NCBI GenBank assembly: GCA_029880325.1
Contig: JAOUOP010000015.1
Span: 1-64,000 of the forward strand
DNA: 64,000 bases
Origin: Myxococcales bacterium
GTDB lineage: Bacteria > Myxococcota_A > Polyangia > Polyangiales > JAFGIB01
Direction of reading: 5' to 3'
Below are positions 27,085 through 37,492 of the stretch, in pieces (position 1 is the stretch's first letter; every line of letters starts with the position of its first letter). The position numbers and the translations under genes were made by a program. The notes beneath the pieces are model-generated. The model had not been told where the DNA came from and ran no database searches. It saw only the letters and a list, made by a program, of their open reading frames with translations.

Positions 27085-29324
27085 CAAAAAGCCTCACCGA
27101 TGGAGAAGTGCAGGGTGACGTCCTTGAAGCCCAGCAACTGGGGGCGGGGGAGACCTTCGGGGCGCACTTCTTCTTTGCCCAGCGTCTGTAGGCCCTGCGG
27201 TGCGGTGGCCACGTCCACGCGCAGGGGCCCGACCAGGGTGCGCAGGCGCAGGCCCAGGCCGAAGCTCGTGTGTGGGTGGTCGAGGCGGTATTGCTCGCTG
27301 CGGCTGACGTCGCCCACGTCGATGAAGGCGGCGCCCCAGAGTTCGCTGACCAGGGGCACGCGCAGCTCCAGCGAGGCCTCCCATTGCCTGAGGCCACCCG
27401 AGAGCAAGCGCCCGTCGACCATGCTCACATCGCCCAGGGTATTGGGCTCGTAGCCGCGCACGCTGTTTTGGCCGCCGCCGCGTAGGCGGTGGCGCAGGGG
27501 GCCGAAGCGGGCCAGGTCGTCGCTGTAGGCGTATTGGTTGCACTCGGTTTCCAGCGCGCCGCCGAGGGGGGTCGCGTCGCAGCCGCCGGGCTCGTCGGCA
27601 ACCGCGATGTCGGTGTCGCCGATGTTCAGCCAGCCCACGCGCACGCGTCCGGCCAGCACCATCGAGGCCGGCAGCGGCAGGTAGCCGCGGGCATCGCCGG
27701 AGGCGCGCAGGTACTCCCAGTCGCTGCTGAGCAGATAGCCGCTGTGCTGCAGGCCCAGGGCGAAGTAGGTGCCGCGGGTGGTATTGCGCGGGTCATCACG
27801 ACGGTCGATGCGTGCCCGGTGCTGAAAGTAGGGGAATTCGAAGTCGGGGTAGGGGTACTGCTGGTCGGGGCGGAAGACGTCGACGTTGATGCTGGTCGAT
27901 AGGTGCAGAAGGCCGCCGAAGAAGGCGCGCTCGGGGCCGATGCCGGCGACGATGTCGTGGCGCAAATAGCGCCCGCCGTAGGGGTCGGGGCCGCGGTCCC
28001 ACTGGGCGCGGCCGACGAGCGTGGTGCGGGCCTCGAGAAAGGACGGTTGGCGCAGCTCGAGGGTGAGACGATTGCCGATCTCGGCCCGGGCGGTCGAGGG
28101 AAAGGGATCGTCGAAGATCAGGCGCGGGCGCTCTTCGATGCGCAGCCTTCGCATGCCGCCGAGGAAGTTCTTGTGCTCGATCTTGCCCAGCAGGTGGACG
28201 TCCCATTGGTTGAAGCTGTCGCCGACGCCCTCGCCGTCCTGGGAGTAGATGCCGCCCACCTCCATGCCGACGCCCACGCCATAGCGCAGGCGCCGGGCCG
28301 GCACCACGCGCACGATCACGTCGACCACGGCGTCGTCTTCGTGCACCTGTTCGTCCACCTCCACCGAGGCAAAGGGCCCCAGGGCGAAGACCGCGCGCCG
28401 GGCGTCGGTCATGGCGCTGAGCGAAAAGGGGGCGTCGCGGCGGATGTCGGCGGCGGCGACAATGGGCTTGTCCGGCAGGTCGTCGTTGCCCTCGACGCGC
28501 ACCTCGCCGAAGCGGCAGCGGGGGCCGGGGCTGACGTCGAAGCGCACGCGCGCCATGCGCTTGGCCGGGTCGACTTCGATGTCACCGCGGATGTCGGCGC
28601 GGGCGTAGGAATTTTCGCGCAGCACCGCCAGCATGGCGCGGCGGCTGCCCTCGTAATAGGCCTCGTCGAAGGGCTCGCCCCGCTCGAGCTGCAGCGCCTC
28701 GAGCAATGCGCGCTGGGTGGCGGTGTCGAGCTCGGCGATGCCTTCGATGTCGAGGCGCACGATCAGCACCGGATCGCCCTCCTCGACGGTCATCGAGAGG
28801 TGCACCTCGCGCTCCTCGGGCAGGCGCTGCACGCTGACATGGGTCACCCGCGCGTCGTAGTGACCGCGGGCCCGGTAAAAGCGCTCCACCCGCTCCACGT
28901 CGCGCTCGAAGGCGGTGGCGTTGAAGATCGGCCATTCGGTCCAGGGCCAGACCCAGAGCTCAACGCCCGGAGGGGCTTCGTCGAAGGGCGGCACCCCGCA
29001 TTCGGGTGGGTTTTCGCCCACGTGCTCGCGGGCGTGGGTGGCCAGACAGGCGGCGATGGCGCTGGCTTCGACTTTCTGAGTGCCTTGAAACTCCAGGGCG
29101 GCGACTCCGTAGCTCCCCTCGGGAACGCGGCTGGCGCAGGCGCTCACGATCAAGGCTAGCGCAGCCGGCAGCCAGGCGCCGCGACCGTGTGGGCGCTGCT
29201 TTGCGCTTCTGGAGCGATTGTGGGCCGTGGCGATCGGGGGCCTCCCTGGAGCGCGGGCGCAAGGGGCCGCGCACACCGCCGAATCGGGGCGGTGCTCAAA
29301 CGCTCCATTGTCGCGTTTCGCCAT
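27084..29324 (-). CDS. tamA: TamA/BamA-family outer-membrane assembly protein (Omp85)
   Basis: 746 residues from the ATG at 29324; an in-frame frame extends further to 29429 but is not protein-like. The hydrophobic leader (WLPAALALIVSAC) ends in what could be a lipobox. POTRA-like domains follow, with phrases such as ERFYRARGHYDARVTHVSV and GEPFDEAYYEGSRRAMLAVL, each a beta-alpha-alpha-beta-beta unit. The C-terminal 16-strand barrel of the Omp85 family includes RLRGGGQNSVRGYEPNTLGD, which holds the VRGY/F motif of loop 6. TamA helps insert outer-membrane proteins with TamB, encoded next. A leading lipobox is unusual because TamA normally carries a plain signal peptide. The start is uncertain, with no strong ribosome-binding site. 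Confidence 0.88.
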   Translation of the reverse strand: MAKRDNGAFEHRPDSAVCAAPCARAPGRPPIATAHNRSRSAKQRPHGRGAWLPAALALIVSACASRVPEGSYGVAALEFQGTQKVEASAIAACLATHAREHVGENPPECGVPPFDEAPPGVELWVWPWTEWPIFNATAFERDVERVERFYRARGHYDARVTHVSVQRLPEEREVHLSMTVEEGDPVLIVRLDIEGIAELDTATQRALLEALQLERGEPFDEAYYEGSRRAMLAVLRENSYARADIRGDIEVDPAKRMARVRFDVSPGPRCRFGEVRVEGNDDLPDKPIVAAADIRRDAPFSLSAMTDARRAVFALGPFASVEVDEQVHEDDAVVDVIVRVVPARRLRYGVGVGMEVGGIYSQDGEGVGDSFNQWDVHLLGKIEHKNFLGGMRRLRIEERPRLIFDDPFPSTARAEIGNRLTLELRQPSFLEARTTLVGRAQWDRGPDPYGGRYLRHDIVAGIGPERAFFGGLLHLSTSINVDVFRPDQQYPYPDFEFPYFQHRARIDRRDDPRNTTRGTYFALGLQHSGYLLSSDWEYLRASGDARGYLPLPASMVLAGRVRVGWLNIGDTDIAVADEPGGCDATPLGGALETECNQYAYSDDLARFGPLRHRLRGGGQNSVRGYEPNTLGDVSMVDGRLLSGGLRQWEASLELRVPLVSELWGAAFIDVGDVSRSEQYRLDHPHTSFGLGLRLRTLVGPLRVDVATAPQGLQTLGKEEVRPEGLPRPQLLGFKDVTLHFSIGEAF

Positions 29325-29591
29325 GGATTGTCGCCACTTACGTACATGTGGGCCGGCGCGCCAGGTGCCGGCGGCGCGACGGGCGGGATTTGCGTCTCTG
29401 GTGCACGATTCCTGCGCTGACGAAACCACCGCGCCGGCCTCCAGAACCTTGCTGATGCCGCCCGCGGACTTGCCAACCGCGCGAAATCATGATCATTTGC
29501 CGCCTCGTTCGGCCCTGGTGCGCGGATTTTCTCGCGTGATGCTAGTAACCGGCCTGACACCGGGTCCGTACGGTGCGAGTGAGGTGGTGCG

Positions 29592-30116
29592 ATGACAGAC
29601 GAGAGCCAGCAAGGGCGCCGTAATTTTCTGCGGGCTGCCGCCGGTCTGGGCAGTGCAGCCCTGGGGCTGCTTTTGGCGTTGCCGGGCGCCTCCTACGTGG
29701 TCGATCCCCTGCTGCGGGCCAGCGGCAAGAAGGGGCGTTGGTTGCCGGTGGCCGAACTCGAGGGGCTCGAGGAGGAGCATCCGGTGTCGGTCTCGGTGGT
29801 GGGCGAGCAACGGGACGCCTGGACGCGGGCACCCCAGCGCAAGCTGGGCATGGTGTGGCTGCGCAAGAAGGGCGAGCAGGTGGTGGCCTTCAACGCCGAG
29901 TGCCCGCACCTGGGCTGCAAGGTCGGCTATGACCGCGACCAAAAGCACTTCGCCTGTCCCTGCCACGAAAGCGCCTTCAACCAGGACGGCGACGTCCAGG
30001 GTGGGCCGGCGCCGCGCTCGCTCGATCCGCTCGAGACGCGTGTGGTCGACGGCAAGGTCGAGGTGCGTTTCGTGCGCTTTCGCGCCCAGACCGCCGAGCG
30101 GGTGGAGATCGGCTGA
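29592..30116 (+). CDS. Rieske iron-sulfur protein of a cytochrome bc complex
   Basis: 174 residues. A twin-arginine signal and anchor (GRRNFLRAAAGLGSAALGLL) would place the cluster domain outside the cytoplasmic membrane. The Rieske [2Fe-2S] ligands are all present: Cys104 and His106 in CPHLGC and Cys122 and His125 in CPCHES, with Cys109 and Cys124 placed to form the disulfide. The protein takes electrons from quinol at the cytochrome b Qo site and passes them to a cytochrome c. A GAGGTG ribosome-binding site precedes the ATG. The cytochrome b gene begins 6 bases downstream, so they form one operon. Its small size and the context fit QcrA/PetC of a menaquinol-type complex. Confidence 0.93.
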   Translation: MTDESQQGRRNFLRAAAGLGSAALGLLLALPGASYVVDPLLRASGKKGRWLPVAELEGLEEEHPVSVSVVGEQRDAWTRAPQRKLGMVWLRKKGEQVVAFNAECPHLGCKVGYDRDQKHFACPCHESAFNQDGDVQGGPAPRSLDPLETRVVDGKVEVRFVRFRAQTAERVEIG

Positions 30117-30122
30117 GGTGCC

Positions 30123-31889
30123 ATGTTGAGCAAGATCGCCGATTTTTTGGACGACCGCACCGGCTACCGGGCCCTGCTGCACGAGGCGCTGGACGAGGAT
30201 ATCGCCGGCGGCGCGCGCTGGGCCTACGTCTTCGGCAGCGGCCTGCTCACCATCTTCGCCTGCCAGGTGGTCACCGGGCTGTTGTTGATGGCGACCTACA
30301 CGCCGTCCATGGACGACGCCTGGTCGAGCGTCTTCTACATTCAGCACAAGGTCACCGCCGGTTGGTTCATCCGCGGGCTGCACCACTACGGCAGCCAGGC
30401 GATGATGATCGTGCTGGGCTTTCACCTTTTGCAGGTCGCCCTCTACGGCGCCTACAAAAAGCCGCGCGAGGTGACCTGGTGGGTGGGCCTGGGGCTGATG
30501 GGCGTGGTGCAGGCCCTGGGCCTGACCGGCTACCTCTTGCCCTGGGACCAGAAGGGCTATTGGGCCACCAAAGTGGCTACCAACATCGCTGGCACCGTGC
30601 CCCTCATGGGCCCGGCCCTACAGACGCTGATCGTCGGTGGCGCCGAATACGGCCAGGCCACCATCACGCGCTTCTACGTGCTGCACGTGGGCGTCTTGCC
30701 GGCCACGCTGGTGCTGCTGGTCAGCGCGCACGTGGCGCTGTTTCGCCGCAACGGGGGTGCCACGCCGCCGGCCTCGGCTGACCTCAGCAAGAAGGGCGTC
30801 TTCTATCCGGACCAGGTGGTTCGCGATCTGGTCTTCGCGCTGCTCGTGGTGGGCGTGATGGCGCTTTTGACGGTGGCTGGCGGTGGCGCCCACATCGACG
30901 CACCCGCCGACCCCTCCATCGACTACCACCCGCGCCCCGAGTGGTACTTCCTCTTTCTCTTCCAGCTGCTCAAGTACCTGCCGGGTTCCATGGAGCTGTT
31001 GGGCACGGTGATCCTGCCCGGGCTGGCCGGCGCCTTCCTCTTCGTGCTGCCCTTCCTCGACCGCGGCGAGAGCACGGCCGTGCGCGGGCGGCTGCCGTGG
31101 CTGGCGCCGATCCTGCTGGGCGCCCTGGGTGTGATCGGCCTGACCTACCAGGCCTTCGCCGACGACGCGGCCGACGAGGAATTCCAGGCCGGCCTGGTCG
31201 ACTCCCAGAAGCGCGCCGACCGCGCCATCGCCCTGGCCCAGGACGGCATCCCGCCGGGCGGCCCGCTCGAGATGCTGAAAAACGATCCGATGACGCGCGG
31301 CGCCGACGTCTACGCCAAGGAATGCACGAGCTGCCACGTGCTCGACGGCGAAGGCGAGCGCTCCGCCCCCGACCACAGCGGCTATGGCTCGCGCAAGTGG
31401 CTGATGGGCCTGTTGCTCGATCCCGACGCCGAGCACTACTTCGGCACCACCGAGCTGAGCGACATGAAACCCATGGGCAAGCTCGGTGACGCGAAGTTAA
31501 AGGCGGTGATCGAGTACCTGATCTCGCTCGGCCACGAGACGGGCGACCCGGCCTACGATTTGGCGTTGGCCAAGCGCGGCAAGAGGGTCTTCGAAGAGTC
31601 TTGCTTCGACTGCCACGCCATCGGTGAAAACGGCGCAGACATCTTCGACGGACCGAACATGACCGGCTACGGCAGCAGCGAGTGGATCTTCAACCAGATC
31701 AAGCAGCCCGACGCCGAGACCCAGTACGGCGAGCTCAACGAGATGCCGGTTTTCGCTGGCGAGCTCGACGACCACGACATCCGCATGGTCACCGCCTACC
31801 TGCGCCGCCAGCGTTTGAAAGAGCCGCCCTTCGAACCCAAGGCTCCGGCGCCCAAGGCCGACGCTGGCGTGGAGAGCCCCGAAGATTGA
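30123..31889 (+). CDS. cytochrome b fused to a di-heme cytochrome c domain
   Basis: 588 residues. The first ~210 residues are a cytochrome b6-like four-helix core. Heme-ligand His pairs are His87/His101 (GLHHYG ... FHLLQV) and a second pair in FYVLHVG ... LLVSAHV. The second pair has 14 intervening residues, the spacing of cytochrome b6 rather than mitochondrial cytochrome b (13). A subunit IV-like part follows with PEWYFLFLFQLLKYLPG (the Qo-site PEWY). After about residue 340 a periplasmic part carries two c-type heme sites, CTSCH near residue 401 and CFDCH near 494, with later Met residues as axial-ligand candidates. So QcrB and a QcrC-like cytochrome c are joined in one chain, and no separate cytochrome c1/f gene lies nearby. 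With the Rieske gene it makes a quinol:cytochrome c oxidoreductase. Confidence 0.92.
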   Translation: MLSKIADFLDDRTGYRALLHEALDEDIAGGARWAYVFGSGLLTIFACQVVTGLLLMATYTPSMDDAWSSVFYIQHKVTAGWFIRGLHHYGSQAMMIVLGFHLLQVALYGAYKKPREVTWWVGLGLMGVVQALGLTGYLLPWDQKGYWATKVATNIAGTVPLMGPALQTLIVGGAEYGQATITRFYVLHVGVLPATLVLLVSAHVALFRRNGGATPPASADLSKKGVFYPDQVVRDLVFALLVVGVMALLTVAGGGAHIDAPADPSIDYHPRPEWYFLFLFQLLKYLPGSMELLGTVILPGLAGAFLFVLPFLDRGESTAVRGRLPWLAPILLGALGVIGLTYQAFADDAADEEFQAGLVDSQKRADRAIALAQDGIPPGGPLEMLKNDPMTRGADVYAKECTSCHVLDGEGERSAPDHSGYGSRKWLMGLLLDPDAEHYFGTTELSDMKPMGKLGDAKLKAVIEYLISLGHETGDPAYDLALAKRGKRVFEESCFDCHAIGENGADIFDGPNMTGYGSSEWIFNQIKQPDAETQYGELNEMPVFAGELDDHDIRMVTAYLRRQRLKEPPFEPKAPAPKADAGVESPED

Positions 31890-31956
31890 CGGACGGTTGC
31901 ATCCACGGCGACCTCTGATAGGTTGCCCGTGAGTTCCTCGACGGTGGAGGATTGCG

Positions 31957-33036
31957 GTGCAACGCGTGGGCATATTCATGGTGTTGCTTGCGTGGGCCCA
32001 GGCCTGTGCCAGCGGCGCGCCTGGTGACGAAAAAGATGCCCTTGGCCTGGGGGTTGACGGCTCGATCCCCCAAGTCTCCGGGGAAAACCCTGGTGCTCAG
32101 GACGTGACGGGCGGCTCTGGCGGCGGCATGAGCACCAGCGGGATGGATGCGGCTGTGTCCAGGATGCCCTCGGGACCCGTGGCGGATGCCGCGCTGGGCA
32201 CCGTGGATGCGGGCGCCGACAGCGCCGCCGACGAGTCGACCTCCAAGTGCGGCGACGGCCAGAAGAACGGCTTCGAGAGCGGCACCGATTGCGGCGGCCC
32301 GGACTGCGGGCCGTGCCCGGCCGGGCAGGGCTGCGTGCAGGACGCCGACTGTGAGAGTGGCGTCTGCGCCACTGGCTTCATTTGCTCCGCGGCTGGGTGC
32401 GATGACGGCGTGCAGAACAGCGACGAGAGCGATACCGACTGCGGCGGCGGCTGCGACCCATGCCCCACGGGTGGCAAGTGCAAGGCCGACGGCGACTGCG
32501 TCGAGGGCTTCTGCCGCGACGACGGCACCTGCGGCTGCGCCGCCCGCACCGCCGCCGATTGCACAGCCGACAACTGCGGCACCATCGACGACGGCTGCGG
32601 CGGCACGGTCAACTGCCCCGATCAGTGCCAGGCGCCGGCGGTGTGTTTCGACGGCAGCTGTTGCACGGCGCTTGCCGCCACCGACTGCACGTCCGACAAC
32701 TGCGGCACGATTGACGACGGCTGTGGCGGGACTGTCGACTGCCCCGATCAGTGCGCGGCGCCGGCCTCGTGCTTCAGTGGAAGTTGCTGCACGCCGCTGA
32801 CGGTGGACGACTGCAGCGCCACCGACTGCGGCAGCAAGAGTGATGGTTGCGGCGGGACCATCGCCTGTCCGGACGTGTGCGCCGAGGGCACGACCTGCGA
32901 TGGCTCGAGCTGTCAGCCCGATTGCGATCCCGCCGCGTGTCCGGCTTGCTTGGGGGGCAATACACTGAGGCCCGCCTGTTGCCTGGACGACGGCAGCTGC
33001 GGCTGTAGTCTCATCGTCGGCATCGGCTGCGGCTGA
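31957..33036 (+). CDS. cysteine-rich exported protein with three tandem repeats
   Basis: 359 residues from a GTG at 31957 with GGAGG a few bases upstream. The leader (VGIFMVLLAWAQACASG) is a signal peptide, possibly lipidated although the AQAC box is imperfect. After a Ser/Gly/Asp-rich linker come two repeats of the DCGG type (NGFESGTDCGGPDCGPC) found in myxobacterial surface proteins. Three tandem ~40-residue repeats follow between about nt 32535 and 32920, each with DNCGTIDDGCGGT(V)xCPDxC and a closing SCC/SC. All Cys are in short pairs, so a disulfide-knitted extracellular stalk is likely. No catalytic motif is seen. It follows the bc genes on the same strand 67 bp downstream but is probably unrelated in function. 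Confidence 0.75.
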   Translation: MQRVGIFMVLLAWAQACASGAPGDEKDALGLGVDGSIPQVSGENPGAQDVTGGSGGGMSTSGMDAAVSRMPSGPVADAALGTVDAGADSAADESTSKCGDGQKNGFESGTDCGGPDCGPCPAGQGCVQDADCESGVCATGFICSAAGCDDGVQNSDESDTDCGGGCDPCPTGGKCKADGDCVEGFCRDDGTCGCAARTAADCTADNCGTIDDGCGGTVNCPDQCQAPAVCFDGSCCTALAATDCTSDNCGTIDDGCGGTVDCPDQCAAPASCFSGSCCTPLTVDDCSATDCGSKSDGCGGTIACPDVCAEGTTCDGSSCQPDCDPAACPACLGGNTLRPACCLDDGSCGCSLIVGIGCG

Positions 33037-33048
33037 ATCGCCGCCGCG

Positions 33049-34362
<1,314 letters not shown>

Positions 34363-34426
34363 GTCCGTGCCTCACTGCTTCGACGGAGACTACGGCACTC
34401 GGCCAGTGAGGTGCAAAGCGGACGCC

Positions 34427-37400
34427 CTACGCCAGCAGTGTACTCGCCGCCTCGGCCAGCCACTTCATGCCCAGCGCATCGGCTTCGGCCGCCGCCACCA
34501 CCGCCTGCTCGTGGCCGCGGGCGCGGCGGGTGGGGTCGTCGCTTTCGCACAGCCACTGGGCGTGGGCCCAGCGGGTACGTGCAACCCGCGGTTTGGAACC
34601 CATGGCGGTCTCGAAGGCGAGCGCCGCTTCGAAGTGGCGTTCGGCGTCGGTGTCGCGCTGGAGGCAGGCGGCCAGAAGGGCCAGGTAGTGGTCGACCGAG
34701 CCCACGCACAGCAGCATGCCGCTGGGCGTGTTGAAGCCGGCGTAGGGCAACAGCAGGTCGTAGAGCCTCTGGCTGTAGTCGCGGTCGCCGATCTGGGCGG
34801 CGGCGGCGGCCAGGTTGACCATGGTGTTGAGGTAGCTCAGGTCGCGCGGTACTTCCTGGAAGTCGCGGGCGGCCAGGTCTTCGAGGGCCCGCTCGACCTG
34901 TTCCCGATTGCCGAGCTCGGCCAGCATGCGCGCCAGTTGTGCGCGGTAGCCGCCCCAGATGACGTTGCTGCGACCTGGCATCACCACGTCGGCGTTGGCG
35001 AAGCGCGCCATCGCACGTGTGCCCTGTCGCTCAAGCTCCAGCTGTCCGAGCGCCAGCTGCATGAAGCGTTCGCCGTAGCTCAGGCGCATGCGTTTGCTGC
35101 GCTCGATCAACTCCAGGTAGAGCCGTTCGGCGCGGGCGAAGTCGCCGTCCATGGCCACGCGTTGGGCCGCCAGCCGGTCGTGGTACCAGACGACTTCGGG
35201 CCAGCGCAGGGCCCGTGTCACCCGCTCGAGGTCCGCAAGCGCCGCATCCGCTTCCTCGACGCGGCCGCGTAGCAGCAGTGCCCCATAGCGCGCGGCCAGG
35301 GCCTCGCCGCGGCCCCAGCTGGAATCCGAGGTCTCCGCTTCCAGCATCTCGTCGCATAACGAAAGCAGGGCGTCGATGTCGTCGACGCCGCTGAGCGAGT
35401 ACAGGCGGGCTCGCATGGCTTCCAGCAGGCTCGAGCGCTGTCCCAGCTCGCGCGCCAGCTGCAAGGCCCGGCCGCTGAGTTCCTTGGCTCGCTTCATGTC
35501 GTAGGCGTAGGGCGGCAGGCAGGACAGAAGGCTCAGGGCGCCGATGCGCTCGGGGTTGGCGTTGTCGGGCACCAACCTGAGCACCTCTTCCATGGCATCG
35601 CGCACCAGGGGGTCGGGTACGCCGCTCATGGCCTGGGTCGGCCTGAGCACACGGGCGGCCCGTAGCAGCAGATCGGCGTGGCCGTGCTGGCGCGCCACTT
35701 CGATCATGCGCGAGAGGGTGATGCGTGCGTCGCGCGTGCGTCCGGCGCGGCGCTGGGTTTCACCTGTGGTCAACAAAAGTTCAACACGCTCGCGGGCGGT
35801 GGCCCCGGAGTCCAGGGCTTGGGCCTCGAGCGCCCATTCGTAGTAGCGCACGGCGTCGGCGTAGGCGTAGGCGGCGCTGGCGGCGGCGGCGGCCTGCCGC
35901 GCGTGTTCGACGACGCGGGCGTGTTCGCCGGCGGCCAAGGAGCGGTGAAAGTGCAGCGCGATCTCGCCATGGCGCGGCTCGCCGGCGGAGATCGCCAACA
36001 GGGCGTTGGCTGCCTTGCGGTGCAGGGCCACGGCGCGCGCGGTGGGCAGGTCGGCGTAGAGCAGCGAGCGCAACAGCTCGTGGGCGAAGCGGTAGCTGTG
36101 GGGGGCTTCGGCGATCACCAGGTCGGCCCGGGAGGGACCCTCGAGCCACTCGAGCAGCTGGTGGGGCTCGGCGTCTGCGAGGGCCTGCAGCAGCGAAAGC
36201 TCGAAGCGCTCGCCCAGCACGCTGGCGGCCGACAGCAGCCGTCGCTCCTCGGCCGGTAACGCCTGCAGGCGCGTGCGCAGCACGTCGCGCGCGACCTGCG
36301 GCGGCTGGATGTCGTCCGGCTGCAGCTCGCAGACGGCGTCGCGGCCGTGGGCTGCGATGAGCCCGCGTAGGGTCTCCTGCACGAATAGCGGCGTGCCGGC
36401 GGTGGCGCGGTGCACCGACAGGGCAAGCTCGCGGGAGGGGCTTTGGCCGGTGAGGTCCGCGATGTAGCGGGCCACTTCGTCGACGCCCAGGCGCGATAGG
36501 GGCACCCGTTCGGCGTGACGCGCCACGCGCCGAAGGCCCTGGTCGGCCCGCTCGTCGAGTTCCTCGCGCAGCGTGCCCAGCAGCAGAAGCGGAGCGGTGG
36601 CGATGTCGGGGGCCAGGAAGGCGAGCAACTCCAGGCTGGCCTCGTCGGCCCAGTGCAGGTCCTCGAGCAAAAGCAGCAGCGGGCGCTCGCTGGCGGCATC
36701 GCGGATCAGGCGGCTGATGCCCTCCAGCAACCAGAAGCGCCGGGCGCTCTGCTGCTCCTGTTCGGCGTCCGAGTCCAGGGGCGCCACCGCCTGCAGCGAC
36801 GTCAATAGCTCACGGCAGCGCTCGGCCAGGCGCGCCTGCTGCTGGCCGATGGCGCGCAGGGCTTGCACGAAGGGCCAGAAGACCGGCGCGCCGCTGGCTT
36901 CGACGCAGCGCCCGGTCGCCACGCACATGCCGTGCTCGGCGGCGACCTGCGCCAGCTCTTCGGCGCAGCGCGTCTTGCCGATGCCGGCCTCGCCGGTCAG
37001 CAGCAGAAGCCGACCGCTGCCGGCGCGGGCCTCGTCCAGGCGGTTGCCCAGGCGCTGCATGAGTTCTTCACGGCCGACCAGCGGTTCCCGCGGTGGCTGG
37101 GAACCGACGCCGGGGTTCGGCAAAGGCTGTGCCAGGGCCTCGGAATCGGCCGCGGTCGCCGGCGGTGGCACGGAGCTGGGCTCTGGATCGTGCTGCACCT
37201 CGCCGACGAAGCGATAGCCGCGTCCGTGCACGGTCTCGATGGGGCCCTTGTCGCCGCGCTGCTGGCCGATGGCCCTGCGGGCGTGGCTGATGCTCCAGGC
37301 GATGGCCGACTCGTTGACGTGCTCCTCGGGCCACAGGGCGTCGAGCAACTCGGTCTTGCCCACGACCCGCTCGCGGTGCTTGAGCAGGTAGACCAGCACG

Positions 37401-37492
37401 TCGAAGACCTTCGGCTGCATCGGAACGACTTGCCCGCCGCGCCGCAGCTCGAAGAGGTCGAGATCGACCGCATGCTCACCGAATCGAATCAC
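34427..37492 (-). CDS. transcriptional regulator: winged helix, AAA-type ATPase and TPR repeats
   Basis: 1,021 residues. Residues 1-100 are an OmpR/PhoB-type winged helix (QPKVFDVLVYLLKHRERVV ... ESAIAWSISHARRAIG ... IETVHGRGYRFVGEV). After a Pro-rich linker comes a STAND/AAA-like ATPase of the type found in AfsR, CadC-like and LuxR-family large regulators: Walker A GEAGIGKT at 167-174 and Walker B LLLLLEDLHWADE at about 272-284. The C-terminal half is an array of helical, TPR-like repeats for ligand or partner sensing. The GTG start overlaps the stop of the acyl-ligase gene by four bases, so it is translated from the same operon. It probably responds to a metabolite or a partner and may control this operon. 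The signal is unknown. Confidence 0.87.
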   Translation of the reverse strand: MIRFGEHAVDLDLFELRRGGQVVPMQPKVFDVLVYLLKHRERVVGKTELLDALWPEEHVNESAIAWSISHARRAIGQQRGDKGPIETVHGRGYRFVGEVQHDPEPSSVPPPATAADSEALAQPLPNPGVGSQPPREPLVGREELMQRLGNRLDEARAGSGRLLLLTGEAGIGKTRCAEELAQVAAEHGMCVATGRCVEASGAPVFWPFVQALRAIGQQQARLAERCRELLTSLQAVAPLDSDAEQEQQSARRFWLLEGISRLIRDAASERPLLLLLEDLHWADEASLELLAFLAPDIATAPLLLLGTLREELDERADQGLRRVARHAERVPLSRLGVDEVARYIADLTGQSPSRELALSVHRATAGTPLFVQETLRGLIAAHGRDAVCELQPDDIQPPQVARDVLRTRLQALPAEERRLLSAASVLGERFELSLLQALADAEPHQLLEWLEGPSRADLVIAEAPHSYRFAHELLRSLLYADLPTARAVALHRKAANALLAISAGEPRHGEIALHFHRSLAAGEHARVVEHARQAAAAASAAYAYADAVRYYEWALEAQALDSGATARERVELLLTTGETQRRAGRTRDARITLSRMIEVARQHGHADLLLRAARVLRPTQAMSGVPDPLVRDAMEEVLRLVPDNANPERIGALSLLSCLPPYAYDMKRAKELSGRALQLARELGQRSSLLEAMRARLYSLSGVDDIDALLSLCDEMLEAETSDSSWGRGEALAARYGALLLRGRVEEADAALADLERVTRALRWPEVVWYHDRLAAQRVAMDGDFARAERLYLELIERSKRMRLSYGERFMQLALGQLELERQGTRAMARFANADVVMPGRSNVIWGGYRAQLARMLAELGNREQVERALEDLAARDFQEVPRDLSYLNTMVNLAAAAAQIGDRDYSQRLYDLLLPYAGFNTPSGMLLCVGSVDHYLALLAACLQRDTDAERHFEAALAFETAMGSKPRVARTRWAHAQWLCESDDPTRRARGHEQAVVAAAEADALGMKWLAEAASTLLA

